From Fennellomyces sp. T-0311 (taxonomy: Eukaryota > Mucoromycota > Mucoromycetes > Mucorales > Lichtheimiaceae): a DNA stretch of 64,000 bases. The stretch covers positions 248,001 to 312,000 of the forward strand of contig JALLLT010000039.1 in NCBI GenBank assembly GCA_025266875.1. The letters are read 5' to 3'. The notes beneath the pieces are model-generated. The model was not told the DNA's origin. It did not search any database and saw nothing but the letters and a program-made list of their open reading frames with translations. The translations under genes and the position numbers were made by a program. Positions 15,572 through 28,812 of this stretch are shown here, piece after piece (the first letter of the stretch is position 1; each line of letters begins with the position of its first letter).

Positions 15572-18500
15572 ATGGATCACGAACTCGATCGTGCGCGCAG
15601 CGTGTTGGGCGCGATCCCCCACATGTCCAGCGAAATTGTTGACGATACTTTGTATGAAAAAGTCTTGTCATTCTTGGATAGTGTTATTGCTGCAGACAAC
15701 ACTTTGCGATTCGATTCATGGGGGATGCTCAATATATTAAATCAGGTGCATAATCGCGTTTCGCTATGCTCCGCGGGGGCAGTCTTCTTCTTCTGATATA
15801 CTGAGCCATTCTCTTTATAATTGTATAATAAATAAAGGCATGCGAGCAACCAGACCAGGACTACCGCGTGTATACGCTATGTTACCGGTTACTGGGTAGC
15901 CTGGTTTCACATGACAACCAGGACCACATGTTTCCCAAAGCCGTCAAAGAGTATCCACAGCTGTTAGACCACGTAGCCAACGGTACCGGGTCCAATGAAC
16001 CGGCAGTGCGTTGTGCTAGTCTAGAAGCCTTTAGAAAATTCCTCACGTCAGCCTGCGGAGCTCAATGGTATCTATATTATTCATGCAAGCAACCCCAAAT
16101 ATTGATGTGTAACTTTGTGCCTCTTTTAGGATCCTCGATCACGATAAAGTAAAGCTGGGAATATCCAACGGCTTTATGGATGACAGCGCTTACGTATGCT
16201 ACGATTCCTATTGGCGGAAAGATGGTCAACTGAAGAACCCTGTGTAGGTCTCGGCAGAAAGCTGCAAACTCTTTGAATACTTGGTCAGTCATAGCCAAGA
16301 CGACCAGAACATTCGGTTGCTTTGTAAGATCTTGAACCCAACACCGCATGTAAAATTGGTGCTTCGGAATCCGCTGGAACTTTCCACAGTTGTGCCAGCA
16401 CTAGACTTTTGTTGGTTCATGGCAAACGCACGGACCTCCGCAGCATACAGTTTCATGTTGAACGAACAATTGGTAAGCACGTTGGATCAATAGTTCTGAT
16501 TCTATTTTCTGATTCTATTAGTTACTGCCATTACTTCATGTGGTAGATACCGGCAATCGAATGGCTCGCAGTCGAGCTATTGAGATCATGTCTGTTATCT
16601 TTGAATGGACTCCAAACCCGCTAGCCTTGCTGATCGATCAAGTCCAAACAAGTGGTTTTGAAAGTGATAATGTAAAGCTGGGTAAGTCTTATTTTAGGAG
16701 ATAGTATCGATCACTGATCAAAAGTGAAAAAGCTTACAATGCTATCACTGCATTGGCATCCAATATGATCTCCAATGCATCCAAGTCCGATCAATTGCTC
16801 GCTGCAATCGCATTGCTAGAATCCACGGTGATTTTACTGAAGCGGTTTGCGACTGTGGATGCACCAGAAGTAGCCACACTCCAAGCAGACCTGTTATCTA
16901 TCCTGGATGCATGTTCTGGGAGCCAAAGTATCCTTGGCACACAGGTAAACAGCCCATATTTTGTATGCTTATACATGTTCTAATATCGAAAGCGTAACAT
17001 AGCTACAAACGTTGGCAGGCACCAGTTACCGGTTACTACATCTGAAAAAAACAGTGACGCAAGCTACATTACGAGTGGTAAACGCACTTTTCCTTGCGTT
17101 TCCAGAGAGCACCACAGTAAGCTTTGTGGCAAAATCACATATGGTTGTCATTGACCGACGCATGCAACAAAAACAGGGAGCCTCTTTGGAGAAGATACTG
17201 GATATTCTTTCGGTCCACGACTTGTCTTCTGACCAACTGGTCCTCAAGGCAACACTAAAAGTAACTCTCACATTGTTACACAGTTTTGCTAGCAGACTCG
17301 AGTCAGGGGTCATTGAAAGCACTCTCAGTTTGGTATGTAACAACGACTGCTACATTGCTGATACTAATTCCACCTCTAGTCAGCATATAAAATGTTGGAT
17401 ATCTTGGATTCATCTACTAGCAAGGATAGTCGCTGCGTGTCACTCATTTTGGAGACCTTCCAGGAGCTTTTGGGACACGAAAAACTTTGCACCATTATCA
17501 CCAAGCAGGTAAGTGATAACAGCGCAGTTTGTGAGACTCTCTAATACTTCAAAGGATATTGCCGAGCCTCTTGTCATGCAGCTCAAGTTGAAACTCATGG
17601 AGACTGAGTGGGATATTCGCGATGCTGTCATTGGATTTATTGGCTCTCTCTTTAAGCAGGTGCGTCCAAAAAAATAGTATCGATGACCAACAACCGATAG
17701 CTTTTTATAGCCGACATCAGAAGTAAAGGTGTCATTTGCGTTGGAACACGACTTGCCTTTGCTAGTCTTTGATCGTATCACAGACAGCGAACCTTATGTC
17801 GCTGCAAGTGCATTGAATGCCCTGCAAGTAGGTGGTGCTGTGGTGTGAATATCGTGTGTCAAGCTTACGCAGAACAAAAAAAAACTAGAATCTGATGCAA
17901 AGCAAAGAAGGATGGTCATTCATCCAACGAAACCAGTATACGCGTCGGATTGCATGTGAATTGCCCGGTATGCTATACGATACCGAAGCATTTGTGAGAC
18001 GAGCAGCGCTGGACGCTATCCGATGCCTGGTGGCCCACAGGTCTTGCGAAGGAATGACCATCGAAGCGACACCTTCAGGTCAAAGCTCGTTAAAGTAAGG
18101 ATCATTGTGGATTATGCAAAACAAAAAGTGTTGAACGAGAGAAAAAAAAACATAGTCCGGAAGTCGTTGCCACGCGAATGGATGACCCTGACTCATCCGT
18201 AATCATAAGGATGTGCCGGCTCTTTTACGATTTGTGGAAACTTCACTTGCACGAAAAAGAGCAGCAAAAGCGCGGGAAAACAGACCAGAGCAGCGGACAA
18301 TCCGTGTACCAATCGATATTTTATATGCTCCAAGGCGATTACTGGATCATTGAAGCGGTAAGGCCAAATCCATTCAATTTATTATTGCTAAGTGCCAGTA
18401 GACCCATGCTACACAACGACGCGTGCGGGCCGAAGCGTACGAAATCATTCGACGTATATTGGATGAACATGCGATGGAGTACTCAACGGTCCCAAGAAGC

Positions 18501-18710
18501 GACAAAAAGCGGACTAATCAAGAAGATGCTGACAAAGATGCGCTGTTTCTGGAAAAACTTTCAAACGTCGACTTTGACAGGCTGCGGATAACAAGCAATC
18601 CAGAGCACTTGTTCCAGGAAGCACTGGATATTAATGCCGAAATGATGATGCACTCGCTCGAGCCCAACCATCCCGATGACGACCGCAATATCTTGGATTG
18701 TTACAATTGA
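15572..18710 (+). CDS. BRAT1-like HEAT-repeat protein
   Basis: Thirteen exons (15572-15745, 15838-16067, 16130-16193, 16248-16472, 16522-16681, 16733-16944, 17003-17332, 17380-17508, 17555-17659, 17711-17827, 17889-18094, 18156-18357, 18402-18710) join in phase to 820 residues; human BRAT1, as I recall it, has 821. The whole protein is alpha-helical HEAT-type. Stretches I recognise as BRAT1-like are VDDTLYEKVLSFLDSV near the N-terminus, DDSAYVSAESCKLFEYL, EWDIRDAVIGFIGSLF and DSEPYVAASALNALQNL, each at the matching place. The C-terminus ends LDCYN, and human BRAT1 ends in DCY. In animals BRAT1 binds the INTS11-INTS9 endonuclease pair and its C-terminal tail sits near the INTS11 active site. 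Two introns (16194-16247 and 16682-16732) were placed by phase. Other HEAT proteins, such as proteasome chaperone S5b, fit less well. Confidence 0.72.
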
Positions 18711-18774
18711 ACGTTGCATTCATGCGTTTTTTTTTATTATTATTTCTAATCATAAATAATGGGGAACCAGCCGT

Positions 18775-19582
18775 TTATTGATCCTTGCCGCTCTCCTTGG
18801 CGGTCTGCGCTGCCTGCATGCGCTTTTTCTTGATCAAGGTGTTCATGTACGTGCCGACAACTAGACGAGAACACCATTCAGCAATCTGCCTCTCTTTCCT
18901 TCCCCTCCCCGCATTGGATTGCTACTTACAGAAGGCGACGATGTTGAAGAAAGGAACCCAGGTGTACTGGGGCAAGAAGTTCTGAGCGAAAATAAGGGTG
19001 ACGGGAGAGACGGTCCACGACACCTTTTGCATGGAAAGAAGACCGCCACGGACGGCGTTCTTGACTTGGCTGAACGACCGAGCACCAGCCAGGATGGTCA
19101 TTGCGGAAATATACACTAAAATAACCATCAATCCCATATCCATGAGAAAAATCAATCGGGACCCAGCTTTTCCCTGTTTGTACCTGAGTTCATGGTGGGC
19201 GAAATAACAAAGTTGGAGAACAGCAGTTGGCCAATCTTGGCTTGCTTTGGCGACTTGCCGGCGAGCACCTTGCCCATGATTTCATAAAGCAGATGGTTCA
19301 AAGGACCCGAGATTAAAAAGCCTATGTACCACTTTCCCAATGAATATCCCCTTTCCGAAAACCATTCCTCCCGTCAAAAAAGCCGTTCTTACCGTACAGT
19401 GCCATTTGGATAACTCGCTTGTCAATCTTCTTCAGGCCAGAAAGCTTCTGGGCTGACAGCTCCTGCAAGCCGGACAGTACGCCATTGGTGCAGGCCTTTG
19501 TGCGGAGGGGATTGGCGGCCAATTGCGAAAGGTACCATACCAACCAGGCGGGAATGGCGGGAGCGGCAGCGGCTGTGGACAT
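18775..19582 (-). CDS. Mpv17/PMP22-family membrane protein
   Basis: Four minus-strand exons (19393-19582, 19184-19321, 18930-19115, 18775-18860) give 199 residues, the normal size of the family. It shows the family order: an N-terminal W-x-Y-L-x-x-L-x-x-NPLRTK stretch, DKRVIQMALYGFLISGPLNHLLYE (the R...G...GP..H.lY signature), and a C-terminal pair of hydrophobic spans around QYTWVPFFNIVAFFVGTY. Members are small four-span proteins of peroxisomal or inner mitochondrial membranes (PMP22/Pxmp2, Mpv17/Sym1) thought to form or regulate channels. The peroxisomal PMP22 type looks closest, but the location is not certain. The stop lies 64 bp from that of the BRAT1-like gene, so the two are convergent. 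Confidence 0.82.
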
Positions 19583-22500
19583 TGCGAATAAAGTTGTGTG
19601 GAAGAAGAAAAAAAATATGTTGTTAAAAAAGAGCCGAGAGAGGACACAAAACCTTTATGATAACCCAATGGCCGGCCATGTCCATAATAGGCTACTGAGA
19701 TCGAAACAAGCAATCCTACTCACGTAACCAGTTCTAATCGTGAGAGAACCCGCACACAATGGGTGGACTGTCAGGAAATTAGGAATTGTCTGGGTTACTT
19801 GGCAATGCCAGAATTGGGTCGCCAGGGAACCTTTGTCATGATCCTGCAAAGACTCCCATCACATCTATTTCGTTTTCCACAGAACCTACACCGCAATCAC
19901 TGATTATAGATGGACCCGACAAAACATGGGGTATATTTGACTCTCAGCTAGAAAACAGGAACAAGCTATATCGGACCAATCCGTCCGATCCATTGTATAT
20001 ATATTTGAAACCTCTATACTTTTTGCTTTCCTTGCTCTTGGTTCTCCACCAGTATTTCTCATACCACGTATTCTCCACCTCCCAACATCGAAAGATCATC
20101 ACGCGTATCTATCCTTATGCGGCAGGCTACAAAAGAAATGGGCTCGTGCTTTTTATATTTATCCGCTAAATTAGCCCAGCGTTGCACACGAAACAGACAG
20201 GACGCATTCCTATGTGTAGCAGCCATGATTTCTGTCAGAAAAAAAAGTAACAATAACACGGCCCGCATACCCCACCTTTTTTTTGGATGCATTCCTGTGT
20301 TCACAATACCAGTGCCAACGTTACCGACACATTGGAACAAAGAAAACACCGCGCGATGATGGTGTCATACATGCTCACGCAACCTAAATTTATTTGGGCC
20401 CATCCATTTGTTTACGATTTGGAGTCGCCGTACTAATGTGTCTGAGAAAGCAGTTTCAAAGTTTGGCCGATGCGTAACCCTTTGTGTTAGCTGGTCATTG
20501 CTTAAACTTGATAGTTCCTTGTGATCGTTTTTTTTTTGTGGCGAACGATTCATATGCAGGTCATGAAACGAGAATATTTCCGCAGATAAGGAGGTTTTTC
20601 AGTAAAAGAAAGAATAGTGTGCTTGCGCAGCAGAGACTATTCTTGTGTCGGTATGTGTGGATACCGGTGCTTCAGCTAATGCCCTCTAATCTACTTACTT
20701 TTTACGTAGTAATGTGTGGAGCTTCTTTCTCAGGCTACTTAAAAAAGCTTGTTATATAAATAGACCCAAGTGCGATGTTCAGCAACATGGATTTGTAGCT
20801 TGCTGTATGAAATAGGAATGGCAATGCATGAGCAAGTAAAGCCCGAAATGCATGTAGTTGTCAAGTCAACCAAGAGACCAATGTTAGTAGTAGTATCACC
20901 GTCGCAAGTATGTTACCAGATCCACATTAAGAGCATGCCCACGTGATCATCGACATGGTGCATACATATCGACAGATAAAATTTGCTACGCGCGTACGAA
21001 AGATGCTGATGGATACCCTACCACTGCGTGGTACGTAACGTGAGAGTCTAGATTATAGCAACATGACTATTAACAATTAAGGTTGCTACATTCTTACCCT
21101 GCGTATTTGGAGATGCTTACTATTGAGGCTGGTTTATGAATAGAAGGGTGATATAGTAACCAGCTACCTATAACATGAGTCTCACAGTGTTTTCTATCAT
21201 TAAAAGCATGTTCCAGGTTATATTGTTATGAAAGAAATTACTTTGGTGTCATAAAAGTCGATCGTTTGTTGCTATGGGCAGAGTCACGCACTTTTGTTGC
21301 TGCTATGGATCCGTTCACTGTTACTACGTATAAAATTCGTTAATCTATTGCTATGAGAGCATTTTCGTGTCAGGTTGCTATTGTTATCAGTAAAGTAATA
21401 GATGGTGGCCCCCTGGTTAACATTTTGCTACTACTCCAGCTGTTGCCACTGCACATCATTATGGTACTAGTAGTACTGATGCTGATGCATATTGCCTTAT
21501 ACAGCCTACACCATCCTCTGATCGATACTTTCTCCTAGCTACTGTATACGTAGGTGATTGGCGTGCCAGATTCATCGTGGCATTGCTTGTGTCGATTGGT
21601 TTGATAATTATTAGTAACTGTATGGGGCCATGCATTGAAAGCGACGGCGGCACTTTTTATAGTTCGAGTACTGTAACATTCACCGTGTTTCGCATTGTCA
21701 ATTTGATGTAGCCAAAATGAGAACGTGGACTTTTATGAGTCATGTAATTTGTTCAATATTGCATAAACATTCCCACCCAACATGTACTTCCATATCCATC
21801 AGCTGGCTCGTTACCGATGTGACATTATACCATATAGCAACAGGTTGTCATATACATATCTTCTGTCTGATGAGGTTCAGATTTTATGCAGCACCGAACA
21901 TTGTAGTGTACTACTATGACCATTTTTCCTTTTTATGCATCCATTTTGTCATATCAATGCTGCTGAAAAAAAAAGTCATGCGTATATCGGTGCTTTGTCT
22001 TATTACCAGGCAACAGTGACATGGTATCAGATACTTTTTTTTTATCGTCGTCATTGTATTAGTCCATGTCATAATTCATGCAACAGGTGTTAAATTATTG
22101 ATGCGTAGGAATTTTAGTGCATTTATGCATAAACGATATCGCGCGATTTTTCCACGTTCATCTGTAGATGGTGCGATGCGGATCATCGTGGCTTGAAAAA
22201 AAAATATCGTACTATCATACGCGAAACTCCCACTCCTCACCAATTTTGTTTTTCATGCGACTTGAAGCACTGTGCATCATGATGAATCATTGACATCATG
22301 AGAATAAAAGTCAATGAACTGGTGAACAATGAAAATATGATCCATGTGGATACCCAGTCGAATTCGTCGCACAGACGATGGCTTCTGTAGGCTTACTTTG
22401 ATGACGAAATCACCGGAATTAAATAATTTTTGGTAAAAATGCTAGATTTAGCATACATATTGCGCATGAATCGCACCAGATTATGTGGATGACTGCAGAA

Positions 22501-25198
22501 TGCATTTCGCACCAATACATTTGAATGCACATTGTTATCAGATAATGAAGAAAAAATAATACATATGAAAACTCCTGGTAATTTTTACCACAAATAGATT
22601 GATGTCACCCGATGTATATTAAATGAGTAAAAGATAGAAAATAAAGAAAAGGAATCTTAATTGATATAGAGTCGGTAAATGATATGGGTCGGCATCATTT
22701 GGTCCGTCATGCAGCATCTGTCTGGGCTTCAGTAAATTATTCCTTTCTATACGACTGTGTATAACGTACCTTGTTCCTACACACGAACACCGCTTGGTTC
22801 TCGCCCATTGCAAAAGCCAAAAGAGAAAAAGGAAGCAAAGTCTTGGCACGCTGCTTTTACTTTCCCTACTATTCTTTCATCACTTCATTGACACCAGCAT
22901 CCGATTGGCTGTCATTATTAGTTGCGTTTGTTTGGTTGTTGCATCTTTAGAATGTGTTTGCCGCCGTAAATACATGATGCATTGTGCATCTGGACGCCAT
23001 TTATTCCCCAAAGCAAAGAATAGCACACTTTAAAGGCATAATGTACGTATAGCGTGGATCATCAGTTTTAAATAGCGTAGCCCAACACATTATAGGTGGT
23101 TTAGGTGAGACCAGGAGACTGACTCGGTTGTTGATTCGCCTGGCTTCAGGTCCAGCTACTACTGGCTCGCCATGTAAAATGAAAAAAAATATACACCTGG
23201 AGACCGCGGCATAATGAAAACTCTAAATAAGGCAACCCGTCAACTTGCGATAGGTTCCGTTATGCACCAGCGAACCAAAAAGGGAACTAAAGCTGCACAA
23301 ACGCGCAGCAAAAATTAAGATGACGAAAAAAAGTTATCGTGGCATCCTCAGATTAATAACTAGGTGATGCCTTGCACCTGAAACTCTTTTTTAAGATCTT
23401 TTCCCGCCAGATTTTTTTGCCCAAAAACAAGATCTGGGAAAGCAGTTACCCATACATGGCAACACGGTATTATTTTTGGGCTTTGCAATGCCCCATGGGA
23501 ATGCCAGACCAAAAAAAAAAGGTTGAGTGATTGGATCACGAGTAATAGATTTTGATTAGCGATGACGCTGTTTACAGTCATCATTCAAGGAGAATGATTC
23601 TGTTGCTATTGAGAAAAAAAAAGGTCTCGATGTGATCTATGGGCGCACGCAATCATAATCGTAGGTATGATAGCATGCATGATGTATATGACAAGTTTCT
23701 GCAGACCTTGATCAAAACGATGCATCGTAGCGGACGACGCGCGTCGATCTGTGATGCAAGAATCGTGCGATTGAAGCAAGAGACTTCATATGATACTTTT
23801 TTGCATGTTGATGGGTGACCTTAAACCCAGCTCTTTTAGCCAGATGACTGATGCCCAAGCGTCATCCGGACAGCGCCGATGTTCTCACGCTTTTCGGAAT
23901 ATGCAGCCCTAAGCAAATCCAACGCTTCTATACACTGATGATCTTTTACACGTGCTTACGCTATGCAAAAAGTTGCTTGATATAAACGGCAAATCAGATT
24001 TACGATCATCCCCTTTCCTCTTGCCAAAAAACATGATCGGGCATTTTTTTTTACTGTAATTTTCACTTCAGTATAGGTACGTCATACACGTTGACGTTTT
24101 GGTATTGCATGCATTTTTTTATATTGCGGATCTTCCATTTCAAGCCGAAAGTCATCACCACCCACTTTACTCTCGAACCTAGTAAAAAAAAATAAACCGA
24201 CTAGCCGTTATGCGAAAAAAAGACGACCTAGAACCCCGTTCCTTTTTATTTTGCTCTCCCCACAACCCCACACATCAAAACGTCTCCCGTTTTACCCATG
24301 CCAGAGTATGAACGATCAAGTCTAGAAGCATCAAACGAGGTGACACCATCAACGCAGTGAAACGAAGTTCTATCGTCAGCAGACATTAGAGTTGGTTTCT
24401 ACCCAGGAAGAATAAGGTTTACCAGCACAGTCGTCAGTGACTCCCCCCTCCCCTTGACCCCGACAATCCCCCAACACAAAAACATATGGGTGAAAAAAAC
24501 AGTGGGCGTTTCGAAACAAAAGAGGTGAACCTGCAAGCAAGTATTGCTGAGCAGAAGGGAGTCCATAGTGAAGGAGGAGGGAGGGGAAAACGGCATGATT
24601 TTCAAAAATAAAAAGTCAAGTTCCGGCGATCACGAAAACGGGTATCCAAGAGTGTTCGTGTTCCGAAGTGCAACGTGCACACACACACACCCTACCCAAC
24701 AAAACCCTAACACCTTTTTTGTTCTCGGTCGAATAATTATCCCGGCTTTTCCAGAGCGTCAGGGCAAGGTACGCTTTGGCAGTGAACAGCACGTGTTTGT
24801 GGCCACATCGGACGTTGTCAACACCATAGGGCACAAATGACAGCCTACGACGACCTACACACTATATATTCTTGTCACCATAGCAACCAGGGGACCGTAG
24901 TGGGGGGCATGCAAAATGCAGCACGCAAAAAGGTGGAAAAAAACATGAGGTATCTGTGGGAAATAGTGATGGTAGCGCACAAATGTTAGATAAGCCCTTA
25001 ATAGTATGCCGTAAGTACCGTAATAAAAAGGAGGGTGCACGACATGGTACCATGTGGCAAGCCAAGCGGATGCAGCACGTGTTTGAGAAGCGAGAATCTT
25101 TTTTTTTTTATTTTTGTGCGGAGTTCTGCTTATATAAAATGCTGTCGCACCCCTCTTGCACCTTCTCTTTCCCTTTTTCTTTGTATGACCTGTTGAAT
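19583..25198. other. 5.6 kb gene-free region upstream of the bHLH gene
   Basis: This is the longest gap in the window. Frames are short and uninformative on both strands. Base composition is AT-rich with many A or T runs, especially at 20.8-22.6 kb. I found no transposon terminal repeats, no recognisable tRNA and no remnant of a known protein. It may carry distal control elements of the bHLH gene or an unannotated non-coding RNA; the sequence alone does not show either. Confidence 0.5.
25131..25139 (+). promoter_or_regulatory. TATA box of the bHLH gene
   Basis: TATATAAAA lies 60 bp before the chosen ATG at 25199, with a pyrimidine-rich stretch between them. It argues against using the in-frame ATG at 25139, which sits at the edge of the box itself. 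Confidence 0.6.
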
Positions 25199-26242
25199 AT
25201 GCTCCTTACGAACCACTACACGACGCCACCGCACGAACCCGTCAACAGCAACGCCGACAGCCCCAAAGTATCCAGCCGTCGCCCATCACTTGATCCGGAC
25301 TCGAGGACGTTGTTTCCTTTGTCGTCGTTCCGACACCACCCTTATTCCCATCTGGACCGGACAGCCCCCAGCAGCTCGTCCAGCTCAAGGAGAGGCTCCC
25401 TGACGGATCCTGCATTACACGCCACCTGCAGACCTCCACTGTTATGTAGTTCACCTCCACCTTCACCATCTCAGCGCTTTACGCAGGCCATTCGTCCGTC
25501 GCAATCGGATCAAGCTGATCTTGCCAATCGTTTCCTTCATTCGCCGCCACCATCCTCCTCGACCCACACCACGTCTTCCTCCGCACAACAGCACGCATCG
25601 CCCTGGCGAAGAGACTCCTTACCATCCATATCACACTTAACTCGACCCACGGCACAAAAAGAGCGTCATCCGTTGTCCAATGGAATGTGGCTTGACGAAG
25701 GGTCACCGCAGGCAGACAACACCCGCAGACATTCGATTGCAGTCTCATCGTCTTCGAACGGTTACTACGGCTCCCCGTTGTCATCTGCGGGCTCATCCCC
25801 CAGAGCACAAGCACATCCATCGCCCCCGCAGCAAGATCATCATCCACTGCGCCACGCAGCGCCTCCCCTCACAGCCCGCGACGACATGCCAAGGCGGCAG
25901 AGCACCACCACCATGTACTCCAGGTCACCCGAGCTGCGCGTGAGTCACAAACTTGCTGAGCGGAAGCGCCGCAAAGAAATGAAGGATCTGTTTGATGAGC
26001 TGCGCGACATTCTGCCCGTGGACAAAGGTCTCAAGACCAGCAAATGGGAAATCTTAAGCAAAGGTAAACAGAAACGACGCAATATTTTTTTTTCTTTTTC
26101 GTAGCTACGGCAAGTAACTGACTCGCTGTATTTTTTATTATCAGCTCTGGACTACATCTCGATGCTACAGCAGCGCGAAGGCCAATGGAATCGGGAAAAG
26201 GCAGAACTTCGTCGTGAATTAGCATCTTTGAAAAACTTTTGA
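25199..26242 (+). CDS. basic helix-loop-helix transcription factor (Esc1-like)
   Basis: Two exons (25199-26063 and 26145-26242) give 320 residues. The bHLH domain is at the C-terminus (about 248-305). The basic region and helix 1 read HKLAERKRRKEMKDLFDELR, with the H-x-x-x-ERKRR contact pattern for E-boxes. The loop contains KGLKTSKWEILSKALDYI, and helix 2 runs into a short coiled segment ending LKNF. The N-terminal 240 residues are Ser/Pro/His-rich low complexity with RRxS motifs. The basic region and loop resemble the ascomycete Esc1 type, which acts in development and cAMP-linked differentiation in fission yeast; the role here is unknown. The intron falls inside the second helix, phase 1. 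The start was chosen downstream of the TATA box. Confidence 0.85.
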
Positions 26243-27393
26243 ACTCCCCCGCTCTTTGTTGTCTATTATAATACCATATGTGTTTTCTTAATCAACTGTT
26301 CTTTCCACGAAAAAAAGCAAACCATTCGATTAATATACTATTCATATACCCACCACGCTCCTTTTGGTTGCTTATTCTCTAGCCCGCAATATCAGACGAT
26401 GCTTAGGTAACCACGTGTGTGTCTCTCGCTCCGATCAATGCAGCATCGTACAACCACGCGGATTCGCCACCTCCTGCCATGTCCTTCCCTTCACCCCGGC
26501 CGTCGCATCGATATTAAGGGAGCACTGTGCGCTGGTACATGTGTATGCATGTCCTGCAGGAAGCACAGAGAGAAAGCCACGTTTGAGATCCCGCTCAATC
26601 CACGTTGTCGGGTTTGAACTGAGTCGCCAAAACGTGGCAAGTCTAGGCTGCATCTCGCTTGCTTTTTTGCTGAGATACCTCATGGGAAAGCACCCGATGC
26701 TCAGTTTTCTGTCCCGCTGACCTTCCGGCAGCAAAGGGAAGGGAGAGAGAGAGAATAACACTGCCACGTATCTTTATTAGATACCATGGGAACAAAAATA
26801 TTTCCTGTAACGCATGAATTTCGTCCCCCCCCCCGGTTACTTAGATGATGCATATGCATGAGACTTACCTGCAGCAACGCTGTCATCATTTCCGGTATGG
26901 AGCCTTTATTTATATGTGTACTCGCCGTTGTACTGTAAAAAGTATGAGCTCACATAATAGGTAATATGGGTCCGCTTATTAAGGCCTTGGTAATTAAACT
27001 GTGTTCTGTACTTTTGTGCGCACACACAGACGACTGTTCTTACTAACCCAGATATCTTCCGGAGCGAAAAAGTCCGTGGGTTATCAAGCCCCGTATATCC
27101 AGCCAACTTTATTTCTCCAAAAGGAATGGTATTTTGCTCGAACCTGAATTTTTCACCAACAGAATGGCTTTTTTTATATCGACGCAGCTGTACTTGATTG
27201 GCAATCAGGCTGCTGCATGGCTTTTTCCGTATCTAGACAACGGTACCCAACTGTTAATGCACCCTTGCCAGGGCAACCCCGCTCCCCCCCCCCGCCCCGC
27301 GGCTGTGCTGCATTGCTGAGCGGACTTACCGGTGGTGGCTTCCATAGGGTGTCCCGTTCCGAATCAAACTTTTTTTTAGCTTCAAACTTTACC
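26243..27393. other. intergenic stretch with two C10 tracts
   Basis: I see no gene. A 118-codon frame at 26364-26720 lacks an ATG start and any known domain. Runs of ten C occur at 26825-26834 and 27284-27293, the latter about 100 bp before the deoxyhypusine hydroxylase ATG in a locally GC-rich patch. Confidence 0.5.
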
Positions 27394-28650
27394 ATGAGTG
27401 AGGAAATTCAGAAATTGAACGTCAACTACGATCATCTTGAATCTGTACTGTGCAACACACCCGGCAATGTTGCACTTGCAGAAAGATTCCGCGCCCTTTT
27501 TACGTTGAAGAACATTGCGGACGATCGTTCCATTGACATTATTTCCAAAGGTAAAGTTTCGAGATCCAGGGCGTTTATACGATCCGTCACTCACCGGTTT
27601 ATAAACAGCATTGAGCGATGAATCGGCCCTCTTAAAACATGAACTGACTTATTGTCTTGGTCAAATCGGTAACCCGCGCGCAAACGCTATTCTTGCCAAA
27701 GTGTTGGAAAACACCAAAGAAGACGAAATGGTGCGACACGAGGTAAAAAAGAAAAAAGGACTTTGCGCAAAAAGAAAACAAACACGTCACTAGGCTGCTG
27801 AAGCCATGGGAGCCATTGGTTCGGAAGAGTCAGTCGCTACTCTGGAAAAGTATTTGAAGGATCCAAGTGAAGCGGTTGCTGAGACGTGTGTCTTGGCGAT
27901 CGATAAGATCCGCTACGATAATGATCCCAAGACCAAGGAAGAGCGGGCAAAGAACCAGAGCGTATACAACTCCGTGGATCCTGCTCCGCCATCGGTCACT
28001 CACAAGACACCCAAAGAACTCGGCCAGCAGTTGATGGATACCAGCTTGCCCCTGTTTGAAAGATACCGTGCCATGTTTGGCTTGCGTGAAATTGGAAACA
28101 CCGAGGCCGTTGAAGAGTTGGCCAAGGGTCTCAAGGACAAGAGCGGTAAGTTGATTTGACAGAAAACACCATACACTGGAGACTCACGTTTGTTTCTTGA
28201 ACGGTGCACAGCTCTCTTCCGTCACGAAGGTAAATAGGAATACGGATTTGGAAGAGAAAAAGGGACGTTTTGCTTACACGTGGATGGCATCGTAGTCGCA
28301 TACGTGTTTGGTCAATTGCAACATCCTGCCTCGGTGCCTGCACTGACAGAAACCTTGCAAGATGCAGGTGAACAGTACATGGTCCGCCACGAAGCGGCCG
28401 AAGCCTTGGGATCGATTGCCACCCCCGAAGTTCTGGAAACTTTGTCCAAATACAAGGAAGACAACGAGCGCGTTGTACGCGAAAGCTGCGTTGTCGCGCT
28501 GGATATGTACGAGTATGAGACCAGGTAAGTTGTGTTGCTACGCTTGCATTGCTTTCTGTGCTGAGCATCGTCTCTAGTGGCGACTTTCAATACGCCAATG
28601 GCCTCGAGACACAAGACAAGGCCAACATGCACTCGCTCAAACTGGCATAA
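27394..28650 (+). CDS. LIA1: deoxyhypusine hydroxylase
   Basis: Six exons (27394-27550, 27609-27742, 27794-28145, 28212-28229, 28296-28524, 28578-28650) give 320 residues, normal for the family. The protein is built of HEAT-like repeats in two halves. The four His-Glu pairs that hold the di-iron centre are at 63/64 (KHELTY), 96/97 ([10 protein letters not shown]), 219/220 (FRHEVAY) and 252/253 ([10 protein letters not shown]), with the family's 33-residue spacing in each half. The enzyme hydroxylates deoxyhypusine on eIF5A, the last step of hypusine formation, in the cytosol. Exon 4 is only 18 nt and encodes the third His-Glu pair. The gene lies 162 bp upstream of the APC8 gene on the same strand. 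Confidence 0.96.
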
Positions 28651-28812
28651 GGTGGCGGCACCGGCCTGAATAACGATAACCTCCCCAATCTTTATCTGTA
28701 CATACACTACTTAACATTTCTCTCCTCCGTTGCCTGCATCCATCATCTGAAAAAAAAAGACAATTAAATTTCATGCTTGTCCTCCAACCTCTCTCTCTCC
28801 TCCCGCTGGACC

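Noticed and set aside
26364..26720. 118-codon plus-strand frame
   Set aside because: Opens with a non-ATG codon and shows no known motif.
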